A DNA stretch of 64,000 bases from Candidatus Blochmanniella camponoti (lineage in GTDB: Bacteria > Pseudomonadota > Gammaproteobacteria > Enterobacterales > Enterobacteriaceae). Position 1 is the first letter of the stretch, and the number at the start of each line of letters is the position of its first letter. The notes below the pieces were generated by a model, which saw nothing but the letters and a program-made list of their open reading frames with translations, ran no database searches and was not told the origin of the DNA. Below, one piece after another: positions 29,611 through 40,493 of this stretch. The translations under genes and the position numbers were made by a program. The stretch spans positions 496,001-560,000 of the forward strand of contig NZ_CP097751.1 in NCBI RefSeq assembly GCF_023585825.1. The letters run 5' to 3'.

Positions 29611-32435
29611 TTAACTATAAAAATACTTTGAATTTACCACACACATTATTTCCAATGCGTGCTAATTTACCTGTATGTGAGCCTACTATTTTAGAGCGTT
29701 GGTATAAAGATAATTTATACGAAGCAATTCGTCATAAAAAAAGTAAAAAAAAATTATTTGTATTACATGATGGCCCACCTTATGTAAATGGTAGTATTCA
29801 TTTAGGTCATGCAGTAAATAAAGTACTTAAAGATATTATTCTGAAATATAAAACCTTAATGGGGTATAATGCTCCTTATATTCCCGGTTGGGATTGTCAT
29901 GGGTTGCCTATTGAACTACAAGTGGAACGATTAATAGGGCAACTAGGAATTAATGTTGATCCAAATGAATTTCGAAGTATTTGTCGTAATTATGTTTTAG
30001 ATCAAATAGAAATGCAAAAAAAGGATTTCGTAAGATTAGGTGTCTTAGGAGACTGGTCACGACCTTATTTGACAATGGATTTTAAGACTGAAGCAAATAT
30101 TATTCGCACCTTAAGTAAAGTTATATCTAACGGTTATTTCTATAAAGGAACGAAACCTGTACATTGGTGTTTTCAATGTTGTTCTGTATTAGCTGAATCA
30201 GAAGTGGAATATAATAATCATTGTTCTCCGGCTATTGATGTTGCTTTTGTTGCAGTAGATAATATTCGTATTTCTAAAATATTCAATATTGATTTATGTC
30301 AACGTATTATTGAATTAGTAATTTGGACTACTACTCCTTGGACATTACCTGCCAATCAAGCTATTTCTGTGCATCCAGATTACAGTTATCAATTAATTGC
30401 GGTGAATAATAATAAATATATAATTATTGCAGCTAATTTAGTGAATGTTGTAATGCAACGCATACAATGTTTTTCTTGGAAAATTTTAGGTGAAACTTCA
30501 GGTAATTCCTTAGAATCGTTAAAATTTCGGCATCCGTTTATGTCGTTTGATGTCCCTGTTGTCTTGAGCGGTCATGTAACACTAGATTCTGGAACAGGAG
30601 TAGTACATATCGCTCCAAATCATGGCGTTGATGATTATATTGTAGCTCGAAAATATAATTTTAAAATTGTTAATATAATCAATGAAACAGGTCATTACGT
30701 GTCTAATGTGCACCCTATGTTAGATGGCGTACAAATATTTCAATCCAATGACATAATAATAAACTTATTAAATCAATCAGGTTCTTTATTACACGTAAAT
30801 CATAACTATAAACATAATTATCCATATTGTTGGCGTCATGCAGTTCCAGTCATTTTCAAAGCTACTGCACAGTGGTTTTTAAGTATGGATAAATATAATT
30901 TAAGAAATAAATTGTTGCAAACAATACACCAAGTAGATTGGATTCCAAATAAAGGAGAATATAGTATTGAAAAAATGATTGTTAATAGACCTGATTGGTG
31001 TCTTTCAAGGCAACGTGTTTGGGGTGTACCAATACCTCTTTTCATTCATAAAAAAACTTCAATTTTACATCCGCGTACGATTGAATTAATGGAAGTAATT
31101 GCCCAACATGTAGAACAACACGGAATACAGGCGTGGTGGGATTTAAAAACTGAAGATATCATAAGCAATGAAGAAGCAGATCAATATGAAAAAGTGCTAG
31201 ATACGCTGGATGTATGGTTTGACTCTGGTTCTACTCATTATTCAGTGATACCAGAAAGATCAGAATATCGAAAGCAGTCACCAGATTTATATTTAGAAGG
31301 TTCAGATCAATACCGAGGTTGGTTTATGTCGTCTTTAATTATATCAACTGCAATTACAAGTAAAGCACCTTATAGAGAAGTATTGACTCATGGATTTACT
31401 GTAGATTCTCAGGGGCGTAAGATGTCTAAATCTCTTGGTAATGTCATTAGCCCTCAGGAGATAATAAAAGATTTCGGAGCGGATATCTTGCGATTATGGA
31501 TAGCTTCTTCTGATTATTCTAAAGAAATGGCAATTTCAAATGCTATTTTAAAGCATACAACTGATGTGTATCGACGTATTCGAAATACCGCTCGGTTTTG
31601 TTTAGCTAATATTAGTGATTTTGACCCAGAACAAGATTCTGTACATCCAGAAAATATGATTGAATTGGATTGTTGGGCAATAGATCGCGCTTTATCTGTA
31701 CAGTTAGAAGTAATATCAGATTACAATAAATATAATTTTCATAACGTAATACAACGGATCATGCAGTTTTGTTCGGTAGAAATGGGTTCTTTTTATTTGG
31801 ATGTTATTAAAGATCGACAATATACCACAAAAAAAAATAGCAAAGAACGCCGTAGCTGTCAGACTGCATTGTATCATATTATTGAATCTATGGTGCGTTG
31901 GATTGCTCCAGTTTTATCTTTTACTGCTGATGAAATTTGGAGGTATATTCCAGGAAATAGATCAAAATATGTATTTACTGAAGAATGGTATAATGGCTTA
32001 TTTAGTATAAGTTCAAAACAAATTATGAATAGTCATGATTGGAATACTTTTTTAAATGTTAGAAGTGAAGTAAATAAAATAGTTGAACAAACTCGCCTTA
32101 ATGGCATTATTGGTGGATCCTTAGATGCAAGTGTAGTTTTGTATGCTACTCCAGAACTGGCAAATACATTACGTATCTTAGGCAATGAACTTTCTTTTGG
32201 ATTAATAACATCGTCCGCTATAGTTTCAGATTATTGCAATGGATTTAATGTCACTCAATATGCACAAGAGGGGATGCCCGGACTGAAAATCTTTTTAGAA
32301 AAAGCTAAGGGCAAGAAGTGTTTGCGTTGTTGGCATTATAGATTAGATATTGATCAATATAAAAATTATTCAAATATTTGTGCGCGTTGTGTTAACAACA
32401 TAGTTGGACCAGGAGAAAAACGTAGGTTTTTTTAA
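29607..32435 (+). CDS. ileS: Isoleucyl-tRNA synthetase
   Basis: IleS charges tRNA-Ile and edits mischarged valine. This is a class Ia enzyme of 942 residues (E. coli 938). The HIGH-type motif is HLGH at residues 65-68 (GSIHLGH), and the KMSKS loop lies at 605-609. The CP1 editing insert contains the TTTPWTLPAN signature. The C terminus keeps the zinc cysteines as CLRCWHY and CARC. The start codon overlaps the ribF stop, and the stop overlaps the lspA start by one base (TAATG). All catalytic features are present. Confidence 0.98.
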   Translation: MINYKNTLNLPHTLFPMRANLPVCEPTILERWYKDNLYEAIRHKKSKKKLFVLHDGPPYVNGSIHLGHAVNKVLKDIILKYKTLMGYNAPYIPGWDCHGLPIELQVERLIGQLGINVDPNEFRSICRNYVLDQIEMQKKDFVRLGVLGDWSRPYLTMDFKTEANIIRTLSKVISNGYFYKGTKPVHWCFQCCSVLAESEVEYNNHCSPAIDVAFVAVDNIRISKIFNIDLCQRIIELVIWTTTPWTLPANQAISVHPDYSYQLIAVNNNKYIIIAANLVNVVMQRIQCFSWKILGETSGNSLESLKFRHPFMSFDVPVVLSGHVTLDSGTGVVHIAPNHGVDDYIVARKYNFKIVNIINETGHYVSNVHPMLDGVQIFQSNDIIINLLNQSGSLLHVNHNYKHNYPYCWRHAVPVIFKATAQWFLSMDKYNLRNKLLQTIHQVDWIPNKGEYSIEKMIVNRPDWCLSRQRVWGVPIPLFIHKKTSILHPRTIELMEVIAQHVEQHGIQAWWDLKTEDIISNEEADQYEKVLDTLDVWFDSGSTHYSVIPERSEYRKQSPDLYLEGSDQYRGWFMSSLIISTAITSKAPYREVLTHGFTVDSQGRKMSKSLGNVISPQEIIKDFGADILRLWIASSDYSKEMAISNAILKHTTDVYRRIRNTARFCLANISDFDPEQDSVHPENMIELDCWAIDRALSVQLEVISDYNKYNFHNVIQRIMQFCSVEMGSFYLDVIKDRQYTTKKNSKERRSCQTALYHIIESMVRWIAPVLSFTADEIWRYIPGNRSKYVFTEEWYNGLFSISSKQIMNSHDWNTFLNVRSEVNKIVEQTRLNGIIGGSLDASVVLYATPELANTLRILGNELSFGLITSSAIVSDYCNGFNVTQYAQEGMPGLKIFLEKAKGKKCLRCWHYRLDIDQYKNYSNICARCVNNIVGPGEKRRFF

Positions 32436-32932
32436 TGAATAAAAAATATAATTATAAAAATTTAAAATGGTTATGGTTATCTATATTAATAATGTTATTA
32501 GACATAGGAACAAAGTATTGGGTAAAGACTCATTTTTGGATTGGGGAGGTATTATCAGTATTACCTGGAATTAATTGTTATTATGTTTGTAATTCAGGAT
32601 TAGCTTTTGGGTTATTTACCAATGCTAATTTGTATTATCGTTGGATATTTGTGTGGATAATAACATTAGTAATTGTAGTGTTTATCATAGCTTTATATAC
32701 ATTGATTGAACGTCCTAAATGTTATAGTATATCCTACTCTATGGTTATTGGAGGAGCCTTAGGGAATTTATTGGATCGAATATTATACGGAACAGTAGTT
32801 GATTTTATTGATGTTCACATTAAAAGTTGGCATTGGCCAACTTTTAATGTTGCAGATATAGCAATTTGTATAGGAATTACCATTGTAACGATAAGATACT
32901 ATTATGATTTTATTAAAAATAATTTATATTAA
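32435..32932 (+). CDS. lspA: Lipoprotein signal peptidase (signal peptidase II)
   Basis: LspA cleaves the signal peptide of diacylated prolipoproteins in the inner membrane. The 165 residues (E. coli 164) form four membrane segments. The catalytic pair is Asp123 (in VVDFIDVH) and Asp141 (in FNVADIA), the same numbers as in E. coli. The conserved NSGLAFGLF segment is also present. It follows ileS with a one-base overlap. The next E. coli gene, fkpB, is missing before ispH. Its presence implies that lipoproteins are still processed. Confidence 0.96.
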   Translation: MNKKYNYKNLKWLWLSILIMLLDIGTKYWVKTHFWIGEVLSVLPGINCYYVCNSGLAFGLFTNANLYYRWIFVWIITLVIVVFIIALYTLIERPKCYSISYSMVIGGALGNLLDRILYGTVVDFIDVHIKSWHWPTFNVADIAICIGITIVTIRYYYDFIKNNLY

Positions 32933-33070
32933 AATTGTGATATTAATGATGATTGTTATCAATACAATATGCATTATTATGTTTATTAATCTAATTACAA
33001 AATTACTAAAAATTAATTGTCACATTTTATGTGAGCAATAAATGTAGCAATTTTTTATTATGAAAATACA

Positions 33071-33076
33071 AGAGGG
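33071..33076 (+). promoter_or_regulatory. Ribosome binding site that points to an ATT start for ispH
   Basis: AGAGGG ends eight bases before the ATT at 33085-33087. No ATG, GTG or TTG lies between this site and the conserved N-terminal residues, and an in-frame TAA at 33079-33081 closes the frame upstream. Confidence 0.6.
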
Positions 33077-33084
33077 TTTAAATA

Positions 33085-34020
33085 ATTAAAGTTATATTAG
33101 CTAATCCGCGTGGGTTCTGTGCAGGGGTAAATCGAGCGATTAATATTGTAGAGAAAACGATACAGGTATATGGTACTCCAATTTATGTGCGCCATGAGTT
33201 AGTGCATAATGATTACGTGGTAACTCAATTATCTAAGAAAGGTGTTATTTTTATTGAGCAACTAGATGAAGTACCAAATGAATCGGTTCTCATTTTTTCT
33301 GCTCACGGAGTGTCAAAAAAGATGCGGGAGCAATCAAAAATTAAAAATTTAATAATAATTGATGCTACTTGTCCATTGGTAACTAAAGTACATAAGGAAG
33401 TCTCCCGAGCTAATCGTAATAACATGGAAGTAATTTTAATAGGCCATTCTGGTCATCCAGAAGTAGAAGGAACTATGGGGCAATATATTTCTATGAATTC
33501 TAGGCAAAAAATATATTTAGTTGAGTCGCAATCAGACGCTTGGTCCATTCAGGTTAATCACCCAAATCATTTATTTTTTGTAACACAAACAACTTTATCT
33601 ATAGATGATACTGCAGAGATTATAGCAATTTTGAATAAAAGATTTCCTAGCATTATGGGCCCTAGAAAACATGATATTTGTTACGCAACATTTAACAGAC
33701 AAAATGCTCTGAAAAATTTAGCTTCGAAGGCAGAGATGATATTTGTTGTAGGGTCAATAACATCGTCTAATTCTGTAAGATTAATGGAGCTAGCACGTCG
33801 TATTGGGAAAATTACATATTTAATTAGTCACGCTAATGATATTCAAAAAAATTGGTTGCGTGGGGTAAATAACATTGGTATTACTGCTGGGGCATCAGCC
33901 CCAGACATTTTAGTACTTCAGGTTATTGAAAAATTACGTGTATTAAGTACAGATCATTTTGTGGTTGAAGAAATGATTGGAGAGGAAGAGAATATATTTT
34001 TTGATACACCTAAAATTTAG
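33085..34020 (+). CDS. ispH: 4-hydroxy-3-methylbut-2-enyl diphosphate reductase, probable ATT start
   Basis: IspH is the iron-sulfur enzyme of the last MEP-pathway step, giving IPP and DMAPP. The family N terminus ([15 protein letters not shown]) is encoded from 33085, but the first codon aligned with the E. coli Met is ATT, just after ATA and an in-frame TAA. The first conventional start is GTG at 33187, which would delete 34 residues including the cluster ligand Cys12. From ATT the protein has 311 residues (E. coli 316). The three Fe-S cysteines are Cys12, Cys96 (DATCPLV) and Cys199 (HDICYAT). The substrate-site segments [20 protein letters not shown] and TQTTLS are intact. I infer a functional gene using a rare start. 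Confidence 0.9.
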   Translation: MKVILANPRGFCAGVNRAINIVEKTIQVYGTPIYVRHELVHNDYVVTQLSKKGVIFIEQLDEVPNESVLIFSAHGVSKKMREQSKIKNLIIIDATCPLVTKVHKEVSRANRNNMEVILIGHSGHPEVEGTMGQYISMNSRQKIYLVESQSDAWSIQVNHPNHLFFVTQTTLSIDDTAEIIAILNKRFPSIMGPRKHDICYATFNRQNALKNLASKAEMIFVVGSITSSNSVRLMELARRIGKITYLISHANDIQKNWLRGVNNIGITAGASAPDILVLQVIEKLRVLSTDHFVVEEMIGEEENIFFDTPKI

Positions 34021-34222
34021 CATATTTATAATAATGGATTTGTTGATTTTATTGTAACAGTAAAATTATGTATTAAATGTAAAAACTGACTATAAAAAAT
34101 TACAACGATATGTAACATTATTTATTATATTTTATTGCACTTAGTATTGTATATAGGAACAAATCAGAATCATAAATTTTCTGTATGTAAAGAATAAACA
34201 TTATTAATAAGGTTATAAAATT

Positions 34223-35071
34223 ATGAGTGATGCACTTCTCCGTATTGCCGTTACGGGAGTAACTGGTCGCATGGGTAAAGAAATAGTAACGTGTGTTGTT
34301 GAAGGAGAAAAACAATTTAGTCAAGAAATTGTTTTAGGAGCTGCTATAACACGTTTAAATGCTAAAATTTGCGGAATGGATGTTGGAGTATTAATAAACA
34401 ATGATACTTTAGGTATAGAAATTACTGATAATTTGGAATCAATTAAAGATAATTTTGATGTTTTGGTTGATTTTACTGCCCCTGATATATCTATAGAATA
34501 TTTAAAATTTTGTGTTAATAACAATAAAAATATAGTTATTGGTACTACTGGATTTAATCAGATACATAAGAATCTTATTCTAAATGCGTCTCATAAAATA
34601 GGAATTGTTTTTTCCTCCAATTTTAGTATAGGTGTAGCGTTAATATCTAAATTATTGCATAAGATTACACAAATTATAGGTAGTACTTCAGATATCAGTA
34701 TTATTGAAACTCATCATAACAGGAAACGTGACATACCGTCTGGCACTTCTTTAACAATGCAAAATATTATTGCAAATGCATTGCGATCTATTCATTCTAA
34801 TAAAATTATGGACTCTAATCTTGATTCTACAACGTATTCATCAGCGTCTTCTTATAATGATATATTAATTCATTCGATACGTGCTGGAGATGTCGTTGGA
34901 GAACATACTGTTTTATTTGCAGGACCAGGAGAACGTTTAGAAATCACACATAAAGCATCGGACCGTTTAATATTTGCTCATGGAGCATTACGTGCTGCTT
35001 TTTGGATAGGGCGTGATAAAATAGGCTTATTTGATATAAGCGATATCTTAGAAATGGATACGTTATTATGA
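34223..35071 (+). CDS. dapB: 4-hydroxy-tetrahydrodipicolinate reductase
   Basis: DapB reduces the DapA product with NAD(P)H, a step to meso-diaminopimelate and lysine. The 282 residues (E. coli 273) begin with a Rossmann loop VTGVTGRMGKE. They contain GTTGF, the catalytic segment ETHHNRKRDIPSGTS (paired His and Lys) and the C-terminal GERLEITHKASDR. Meso-DAP made here feeds MurE, whose DNPR motif shows DAP specificity, and lysine provisioning is possible. It is a single gene between ispH and carA, as in E. coli without the rihC-type genes. Two hairpins follow the stop. Confidence 0.96.
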   Translation: MSDALLRIAVTGVTGRMGKEIVTCVVEGEKQFSQEIVLGAAITRLNAKICGMDVGVLINNDTLGIEITDNLESIKDNFDVLVDFTAPDISIEYLKFCVNNNKNIVIGTTGFNQIHKNLILNASHKIGIVFSSNFSIGVALISKLLHKITQIIGSTSDISIIETHHNRKRDIPSGTSLTMQNIIANALRSIHSNKIMDSNLDSTTYSSASSYNDILIHSIRAGDVVGEHTVLFAGPGERLEITHKASDRLIFAHGALRAAFWIGRDKIGLFDISDILEMDTLL

Positions 35072-35099
35072 TAGCTAGATGCAAGTAAATAATTATATG

Positions 35100-35208
35100 A
35101 TCATATATCATATATATAATATGATGATATATGATTGATGTTATTAAAAGAATTCTAAGACTAATAATCAATAAAACATGTATAAATTTTATTTACACAT
35201 GTTTTATT
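35100..35208 (+). terminator. Two hairpins between dapB and carA
   Basis: The first hairpin has perfect 12-bp arms at 35100-35111 and 35124-35135 around a 12-base loop. The second has 12-bp arms AATAAAACATGT (35170-35181) and ACATGTTTTATT (35197-35208), and its 3' arm is T-rich and followed by TT. The second looks like an intrinsic terminator of dapB. Confidence 0.5.
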
Positions 35209-35325
35209 TTAATCTAAAATAATAGTATTATTAATTTAATATTTAACTTATCAATTTCCTCTAATAAATTAAATGTAAGTTATATACTTAATGATTTATT
35301 TATCTATTAAGATAGAGTTATTTTA

Positions 35326-36465
35326 ATGAAATCAGCACTGTTAGTACTAGAAGATGGTAATAAATTTTATGGTTATGCAATAGGCGCAGAAGGAGAAACG
35401 GTAGGAGAAGTAGTGTTCAACACATCAATGACTGGATATCAAGAAATAATTACTGACCCTTCTTATGCTTATCAAATAGTCATATTAACTTGCCCTCATA
35501 TTGGAAACGTAGGTACTAATGAATTTGATAATGAATCTTCTTGTATTCAGGTAAGAGGGCTGATTATTCGTGACTTATCAATGGTTGTTAGTAATTTTCG
35601 TTATACATTGAGTCTCTCAGATTATTTAGTGCAACAAAATATTGTTGGAATTGCTGGAGTAGATACTCGTAAGTTAACTCGTTTAATACGAGAAAAGGGA
35701 ATACAACACGGCTGCATCATTGCTTGCGACATGCCTGATGCCACATTAGCATTGCGTAAGGCTCGCGAATTTCATGGATTGAATGGACTTAATCTTGTTC
35801 ATGAAGTAAGTACTTCTCGACAGTATATCTGGAATCAAGGCACCTGGAATATTAAATCTGGAGTATTTTGCGCTCCATTACACCTACCTTATCGTGTTGT
35901 AGTATATGATTTTGGTGTTAAACGAAATATCATGCGTATATTAGTAGATTATGGTTGTTTATTAACTGTGGTTCCAGCGCATACTACAGCGCAAGAAATA
36001 ATTGATATGCAACCAGATGGTGTCTTTCTAGCCAATGGGCCTGGAGATCCAAATGTATATGAATACGCAATTAATGCTATACAAACTTTTTTAAATACAA
36101 CTACAATCCCGTTGTTTGGGATTTGTTTAGGACATCAGTTACTTGCGTTAGCCAGCGGAGCTAAAACGATAAAAATGAAATTTGGACACCATGGCTCTAA
36201 TCATCCAGTTAAAGATATAGAAACAAACAAGGTTATAATTACTGCTCAAAATCATAATTTTGTAGTAGACAAACAAACTTTACCTGATACGTTAAAAATA
36301 ACGCATATTTCATTATTTGATGGTACTCTCCAAGGTCTTCACCATATTAATAAACCTGCTTTTAGTTTTCAAGGGCATCCAGAGGCTAGTCCTGGTCCTC
36401 ATGATGCTGCATCATCGTTATTTGGTCATTTCATTAAATTAATTAAAAATTACCGTAATAAATAA
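35326..36465 (+). CDS. carA: Carbamoyl-phosphate synthase small (glutaminase) subunit
   Basis: CarA releases ammonia from glutamine and passes it to CarB. The 379 residues (E. coli 382) have an N-terminal CPSase domain (about 1-150) and a class I glutamine amidotransferase domain with nucleophile Cys267 in GICLGHQ and the His-Glu pair in [11 protein letters not shown]. The carA-carB spacing is 18 bases. The spacer upstream (dapB hairpins to 35325) shows no clear ArgR or PurR operators, so the elaborate E. coli control is probably gone. Confidence 0.97.
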   Translation: MKSALLVLEDGNKFYGYAIGAEGETVGEVVFNTSMTGYQEIITDPSYAYQIVILTCPHIGNVGTNEFDNESSCIQVRGLIIRDLSMVVSNFRYTLSLSDYLVQQNIVGIAGVDTRKLTRLIREKGIQHGCIIACDMPDATLALRKAREFHGLNGLNLVHEVSTSRQYIWNQGTWNIKSGVFCAPLHLPYRVVVYDFGVKRNIMRILVDYGCLLTVVPAHTTAQEIIDMQPDGVFLANGPGDPNVYEYAINAIQTFLNTTTIPLFGICLGHQLLALASGAKTIKMKFGHHGSNHPVKDIETNKVIITAQNHNFVVDKQTLPDTLKITHISLFDGTLQGLHHINKPAFSFQGHPEASPGPHDAASSLFGHFIKLIKNYRNK

Positions 36466-36483
36466 TAAGTTTGAGAGTATAAT

Positions 36484-39400
36484 ATGCCAAAAAGAACCGA
36501 TATACACAGCATCTTACTATTAGGAGCTGGACCAATAGTTATCGGTCAAGCCTGTGAATTTGATTACTCTGGCGCACAAGCTTGTAAAGCGTTACGTGAA
36601 GAGGGATATCGTATTATTTTAGTAAATTCTAATCCTGCTACAATTATGACGGATCCTGATATGGCTGATGTCACTTATATTGAAGCGATTCAATGGAAAA
36701 TAATACATAAGATCATTGAAAAAGAACATCCGGATGCACTGCTCTCAACTATGGGTGGACAAACTGCTTTGAATTGTACTTTAGATTTAGAACGTCACGG
36801 AATTTTAAGAAAATTTAATATAATAACAATTGGAGCAACGATAGATTCTATTTGTAAGGCAGAAGATCGTCAAAAATTTCGAGAATCTATGAAAAAAATT
36901 AGCTTAGAAACAGCACGATCTGGTGTTGCACGCGATATAGATGAAGCTATGATGGTTTTAGAAAAAATCGGGCTACCCTGCATTATTCGTCCTTCTTTTA
37001 CTTTAGGAGGAAGCGGAGGTGGCGTTGCTTGTACTCAAAAAGAATTTGAAAAACTTTGCAGATATGGATTAGATGCATATCCTCATCATGAACTTTTAAT
37101 TGATGAATCTTTAATTGGTTGGAAGGAGTATGAAATGGAAGTAATACGTGATATTAAAGACAATTGTATAATTGTGTGTTCTATAGAAAACGTTGATCCC
37201 ATGGGTATTCATACTGGTGATTCCATTACTGTGGCGCCAGCTCAAACTTTGACCGATAAGGAATATCAAATCATGAGAAATGCTTCAATGATGGTATTAC
37301 GTGAAATTGGAGTAGAGACTGGAGGAGCTAATGTACAGTTTGCGGTCAATCCAAATAATGGAAGACTTATCGTTGTTGAAATGAATCCGAGAGTATCGCG
37401 ATCATCAGCATTAGCTTCGAAAGCAACTGGATTTCCTATAGCAAAAATAGCTTCTAAGTTAGCAGTGGGATATACTCTGGATGAATTATCAAATGATATT
37501 ACCAATGGTAATATTCCCGCATCTTTTGAACCATCAATCGATTATGTAGTAACTAAAATTCCGCGTTTTAATTTTGAAAAATTTCCAGAGCAACACAATA
37601 AACTGACAACTCAAATGAAATCAGTGGGTGAAGTGATGGCAATTGGTCGTAGTCAGCAAGAATCTTTACAGAAAGCAATACGCGGATTAGAAATAGGAGT
37701 AATGGGACTAGATTCTAAAATTGATTTAGATCACCCTAAAGCGTTTAGTATTATTGTATATGAATTAAAAAATGCTAGTAGTAATCGAATATGGTATATT
37801 GCCGATGCTTTTCGCTACGGTATATCTTTAGAACAAGTTTTTCATTTAACTAATATCGATCGTTGGTTTTTAGTTCAAATTCAAGAATTAGTACAATTAG
37901 AGAATGATGTAATATCGGAAGGTATATCATGTCTTGATAAGAATCGGTTATATTGTCTTAAAAAGAAAGGGTTTTCTGATGCAAGATTGGGGCAATTGAC
38001 AGGAGTATCAGAAAATAAAATTCGTACATTAAGATTTATATATGATATACATCCTGTGTATAAACATGTAGATGCATGCGCGGCAGAATTTTCTACTAAT
38101 ACTTCTTATATGTATTCTACTTACGATGGTGAATGTGAATTTCAATTTAATCACACAAATAAAACTATAATGATATTAGGAGGGGGACCTAATCGTATTG
38201 GTCAGGGTATTGAATTTGATTATTGTTGTGTTCATGCAGCAATAACATTACGTGAAAGCGGATATCATGTAATTATGGTGAATTGCAATCCTGAAACTGT
38301 ATCTACTGATTATGATATATCGGATATTCTTTATTTTGAACCAATTACATTAGAAGATATCTTAGAAATTATACGTATAAACAAACCAACAGGTGTGATT
38401 GTTCAATATGGAGGTCAAACTCCATTAAAATTGGTTAAAGAAATGGAAGCAGCTGGGATATCTATTATAGGCACGAGTCCGGATGCAATTGACCAAGCTG
38501 AAAATAGAGAACGATTTCAACGATCAATCAAATGTTTAGGTTTACAACAACCAGATAACGCTACTGTTATATCTATACAATCAGCTTTAAAAAAAGCTAA
38601 AAATATAGGGTATCCCATAGTAGTTAGGCCTTCTTATGTTTTGGGAGGTAGGGCTATGGAAATAGTATATAATGAAAAAGAATTATTATTCTATTTTAAA
38701 AATGCTATATCAGTATCTAATAATGCACCAGTTTTGTTAGATAGTTTTTTAGAAAATGCGATAGAAGTAGATGTAGATGCAATTTGTGATGGAAAACAGG
38801 TGTTTATCGGGGGAATTATGGAGCATATCGAATACGCAGGAATACATTCCGGGGACTCAGCGTGTTCTTTGCCAGCTCATACGTTAAGCAAAAATATTCA
38901 GGACAGAATACGTTATCAAGTAAAAGAACTAGCATTTAAATTTAATATAAAAGGTTTGGTAAATATACAATTTGCAATACAAAAAGATGAAATTTATATA
39001 ATTGAGATTAATCCAAGAGCATCACGTACAGTTCCTTTTGTATCTAAAGCCACTGGCATGGCGTTAGCAAAAATTGGAACCCGAGTAATGATTGGGCAAT
39101 CTTTGTTGGATCAAGGTATTTTAAAAGAAGTAATTCCTCCTTATTTTTCAGTGAAGGAGGTAGTATTGCCGTTTAACAAATTTATTAACATGAATCCAAG
39201 GTTAGGCCCAGAAATGAGATCTACAGGAGAAGTAATGGGTATTGGACGTACTTTTGAAGAAGCATTTGCTAAAGCAACATTAAGTAGTCAGTTTTATATG
39301 AGAAAACATGGCGATGTATTATTATCTTTATCTGATAAAGATACGGATAAAGCAGTGGATTTAGTTACTAAATTTATTAAAAATGGTTTTATGTTGGATG

Positions 39401-39711
39401 TTACAAGTGAAACAGCGAAAATACTAAAAAGTGTTGGTCTTGTTTCTCAAATGATTAGACCAGTGCATGTAACTCATGCATATATTCACAAAAAAATTAA
39501 GAATGGTGGATATAGTTATATTGTTGATACCACCTTAGCAGATAATATTAGTAATGATTATGCGGCATTATTGTGCCGAATCGCATTGCAACATAACGTC
39601 TATTATATTACTACAATAAATGGAAGTTTTGCTGCAGCTATGTCGTTATCTGTTGATACTACAGAACATGTGGTATCACTTCAAGATATGCATTCTAAAA
39701 TAGTACATTAA
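36484..39711 (+). CDS. carB: Carbamoyl-phosphate synthase large subunit
   Basis: CarB makes carbamoyl phosphate from bicarbonate, ammonia and two ATP for arginine and pyrimidines. The 1075 residues (E. coli 1073) contain two homologous ATP-grasp halves (about 1-400 and 553-935). Each shows a [10 protein letters not shown]- or [10 protein letters not shown]-type loop and [12 protein letters not shown] or [12 protein letters not shown]. An oligomerisation region lies between them, and a C-terminal MGS-like allosteric domain starts at about 936. The allosteric domain is kept but diverged. GAGAG just upstream of the ATG serves as ribosome site. Confidence 0.98.
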   Translation: MPKRTDIHSILLLGAGPIVIGQACEFDYSGAQACKALREEGYRIILVNSNPATIMTDPDMADVTYIEAIQWKIIHKIIEKEHPDALLSTMGGQTALNCTLDLERHGILRKFNIITIGATIDSICKAEDRQKFRESMKKISLETARSGVARDIDEAMMVLEKIGLPCIIRPSFTLGGSGGGVACTQKEFEKLCRYGLDAYPHHELLIDESLIGWKEYEMEVIRDIKDNCIIVCSIENVDPMGIHTGDSITVAPAQTLTDKEYQIMRNASMMVLREIGVETGGANVQFAVNPNNGRLIVVEMNPRVSRSSALASKATGFPIAKIASKLAVGYTLDELSNDITNGNIPASFEPSIDYVVTKIPRFNFEKFPEQHNKLTTQMKSVGEVMAIGRSQQESLQKAIRGLEIGVMGLDSKIDLDHPKAFSIIVYELKNASSNRIWYIADAFRYGISLEQVFHLTNIDRWFLVQIQELVQLENDVISEGISCLDKNRLYCLKKKGFSDARLGQLTGVSENKIRTLRFIYDIHPVYKHVDACAAEFSTNTSYMYSTYDGECEFQFNHTNKTIMILGGGPNRIGQGIEFDYCCVHAAITLRESGYHVIMVNCNPETVSTDYDISDILYFEPITLEDILEIIRINKPTGVIVQYGGQTPLKLVKEMEAAGISIIGTSPDAIDQAENRERFQRSIKCLGLQQPDNATVISIQSALKKAKNIGYPIVVRPSYVLGGRAMEIVYNEKELLFYFKNAISVSNNAPVLLDSFLENAIEVDVDAICDGKQVFIGGIMEHIEYAGIHSGDSACSLPAHTLSKNIQDRIRYQVKELAFKFNIKGLVNIQFAIQKDEIYIIEINPRASRTVPFVSKATGMALAKIGTRVMIGQSLLDQGILKEVIPPYFSVKEVVLPFNKFINMNPRLGPEMRSTGEVMGIGRTFEEAFAKATLSSQFYMRKHGDVLLSLSDKDTDKAVDLVTKFIKNGFMLDVTSETAKILKSVGLVSQMIRPVHVTHAYIHKKIKNGGYSYIVDTTLADNISNDYAALLCRIALQHNVYYITTINGSFAAAMSLSVDTTEHVVSLQDMHSKIVH

Positions 39712-39820
39712 AACTATAATTGGTATATATTGCAGAATTACATTTTGTATGTTTCTGTAATTACAGATTTTATTAAAAAGTATTTTGTAATTTGATATAC
39801 ATATTGAATATTGTGTCATA

Positions 39821-40315
39821 ATGATTATTAGCTTAATTGCTGCGTTGACTACCAATCATATAATTGGGAAAAAAAATGTTATTCCTTGGTATTTACCTAT
39901 GGATGTTAAATGGTTTAAATATCATACTTTATATAAGCCAATTATTATGGGACGCAAAACATTTGAGTCTATAGGCAAGAAACCATTATTAAATAGATTG
40001 AATATTGTTTTAAGTCGTAATTTATTAAATAATTATAATGGTGTTTTTGTAGTAGATAATATAGATGAAGCTTTATCTTTAATACAGGACGAACATGAAG
40101 TCATGGTAATTGGAGGAAGTGAAATATACAATGTTTTTTTACCTCGTGCGCAACGCTTATATTTAACATATATTCATAACATGGTTGAAATTGATGGCGA
40201 CACTTTGTTTCCTGATTATAATATAAGAGAATGGAAATCTATTTTTAATAGTTTTTATAAATTTAGAGAGGACTGTTTTTGTTATTTGCATTTTTCTATT
40301 TTAGAACGTTGCTAA
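39821..40315 (+). CDS. folA: Dihydrofolate reductase
   Basis: FolA reduces dihydrofolate to tetrahydrofolate with NADPH. The 164 residues (E. coli 159) begin MIISLIAALT and show the Met20-loop segment IGKKNVIPWYLP, catalytic Asp28 (E. coli Asp27), IMGRKTFESIG and the cofactor motif VIGGSEIYNVFLP. The extra residues fall in surface loops. It is convergent with apaH, and a 23-bp hairpin separates the two. Together with folP it shows that folate metabolism is kept. Confidence 0.96.
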   Translation: MIISLIAALTTNHIIGKKNVIPWYLPMDVKWFKYHTLYKPIIMGRKTFESIGKKPLLNRLNIVLSRNLLNNYNGVFVVDNIDEALSLIQDEHEVMVIGGSEIYNVFLPRAQRLYLTYIHNMVEIDGDTLFPDYNIREWKSIFNSFYKFREDCFCYLHFSILERC

Positions 40316-40339
40316 TAAAAACTATTATGGTTAATAATG

Positions 40340-40390
40340 AAAATAATTTATTAATATGAAATCAATATTTCATATTAATAAATTATTTTT
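40340..40390. terminator. Bidirectional terminator hairpin between folA and apaH
   Basis: Perfect 23-bp arms (40340-40362 and 40367-40389) enclose the loop CAAT, with an A-rich left end and T-rich right end. It lies 24 bases after folA and about 100 bases after the apaH stop on the other strand. The symmetry would let it work in both directions. Confidence 0.7.
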
Positions 40391-40493
40391 AAAGAGTGAT
40401 AATTAAAATATGGTACTAATTTATTTTAATTTGTATAGAATATGTACAAATAATCATCAAATTTGATTATATGTTTTATTAAGTTAATGTAAG

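Noticed and set aside
33187-34020. GTG at 33187 as the start of ispH
   Set aside because: It would delete 34 conserved residues, including iron-sulfur ligand Cys12, that are encoded in frame directly upstream.
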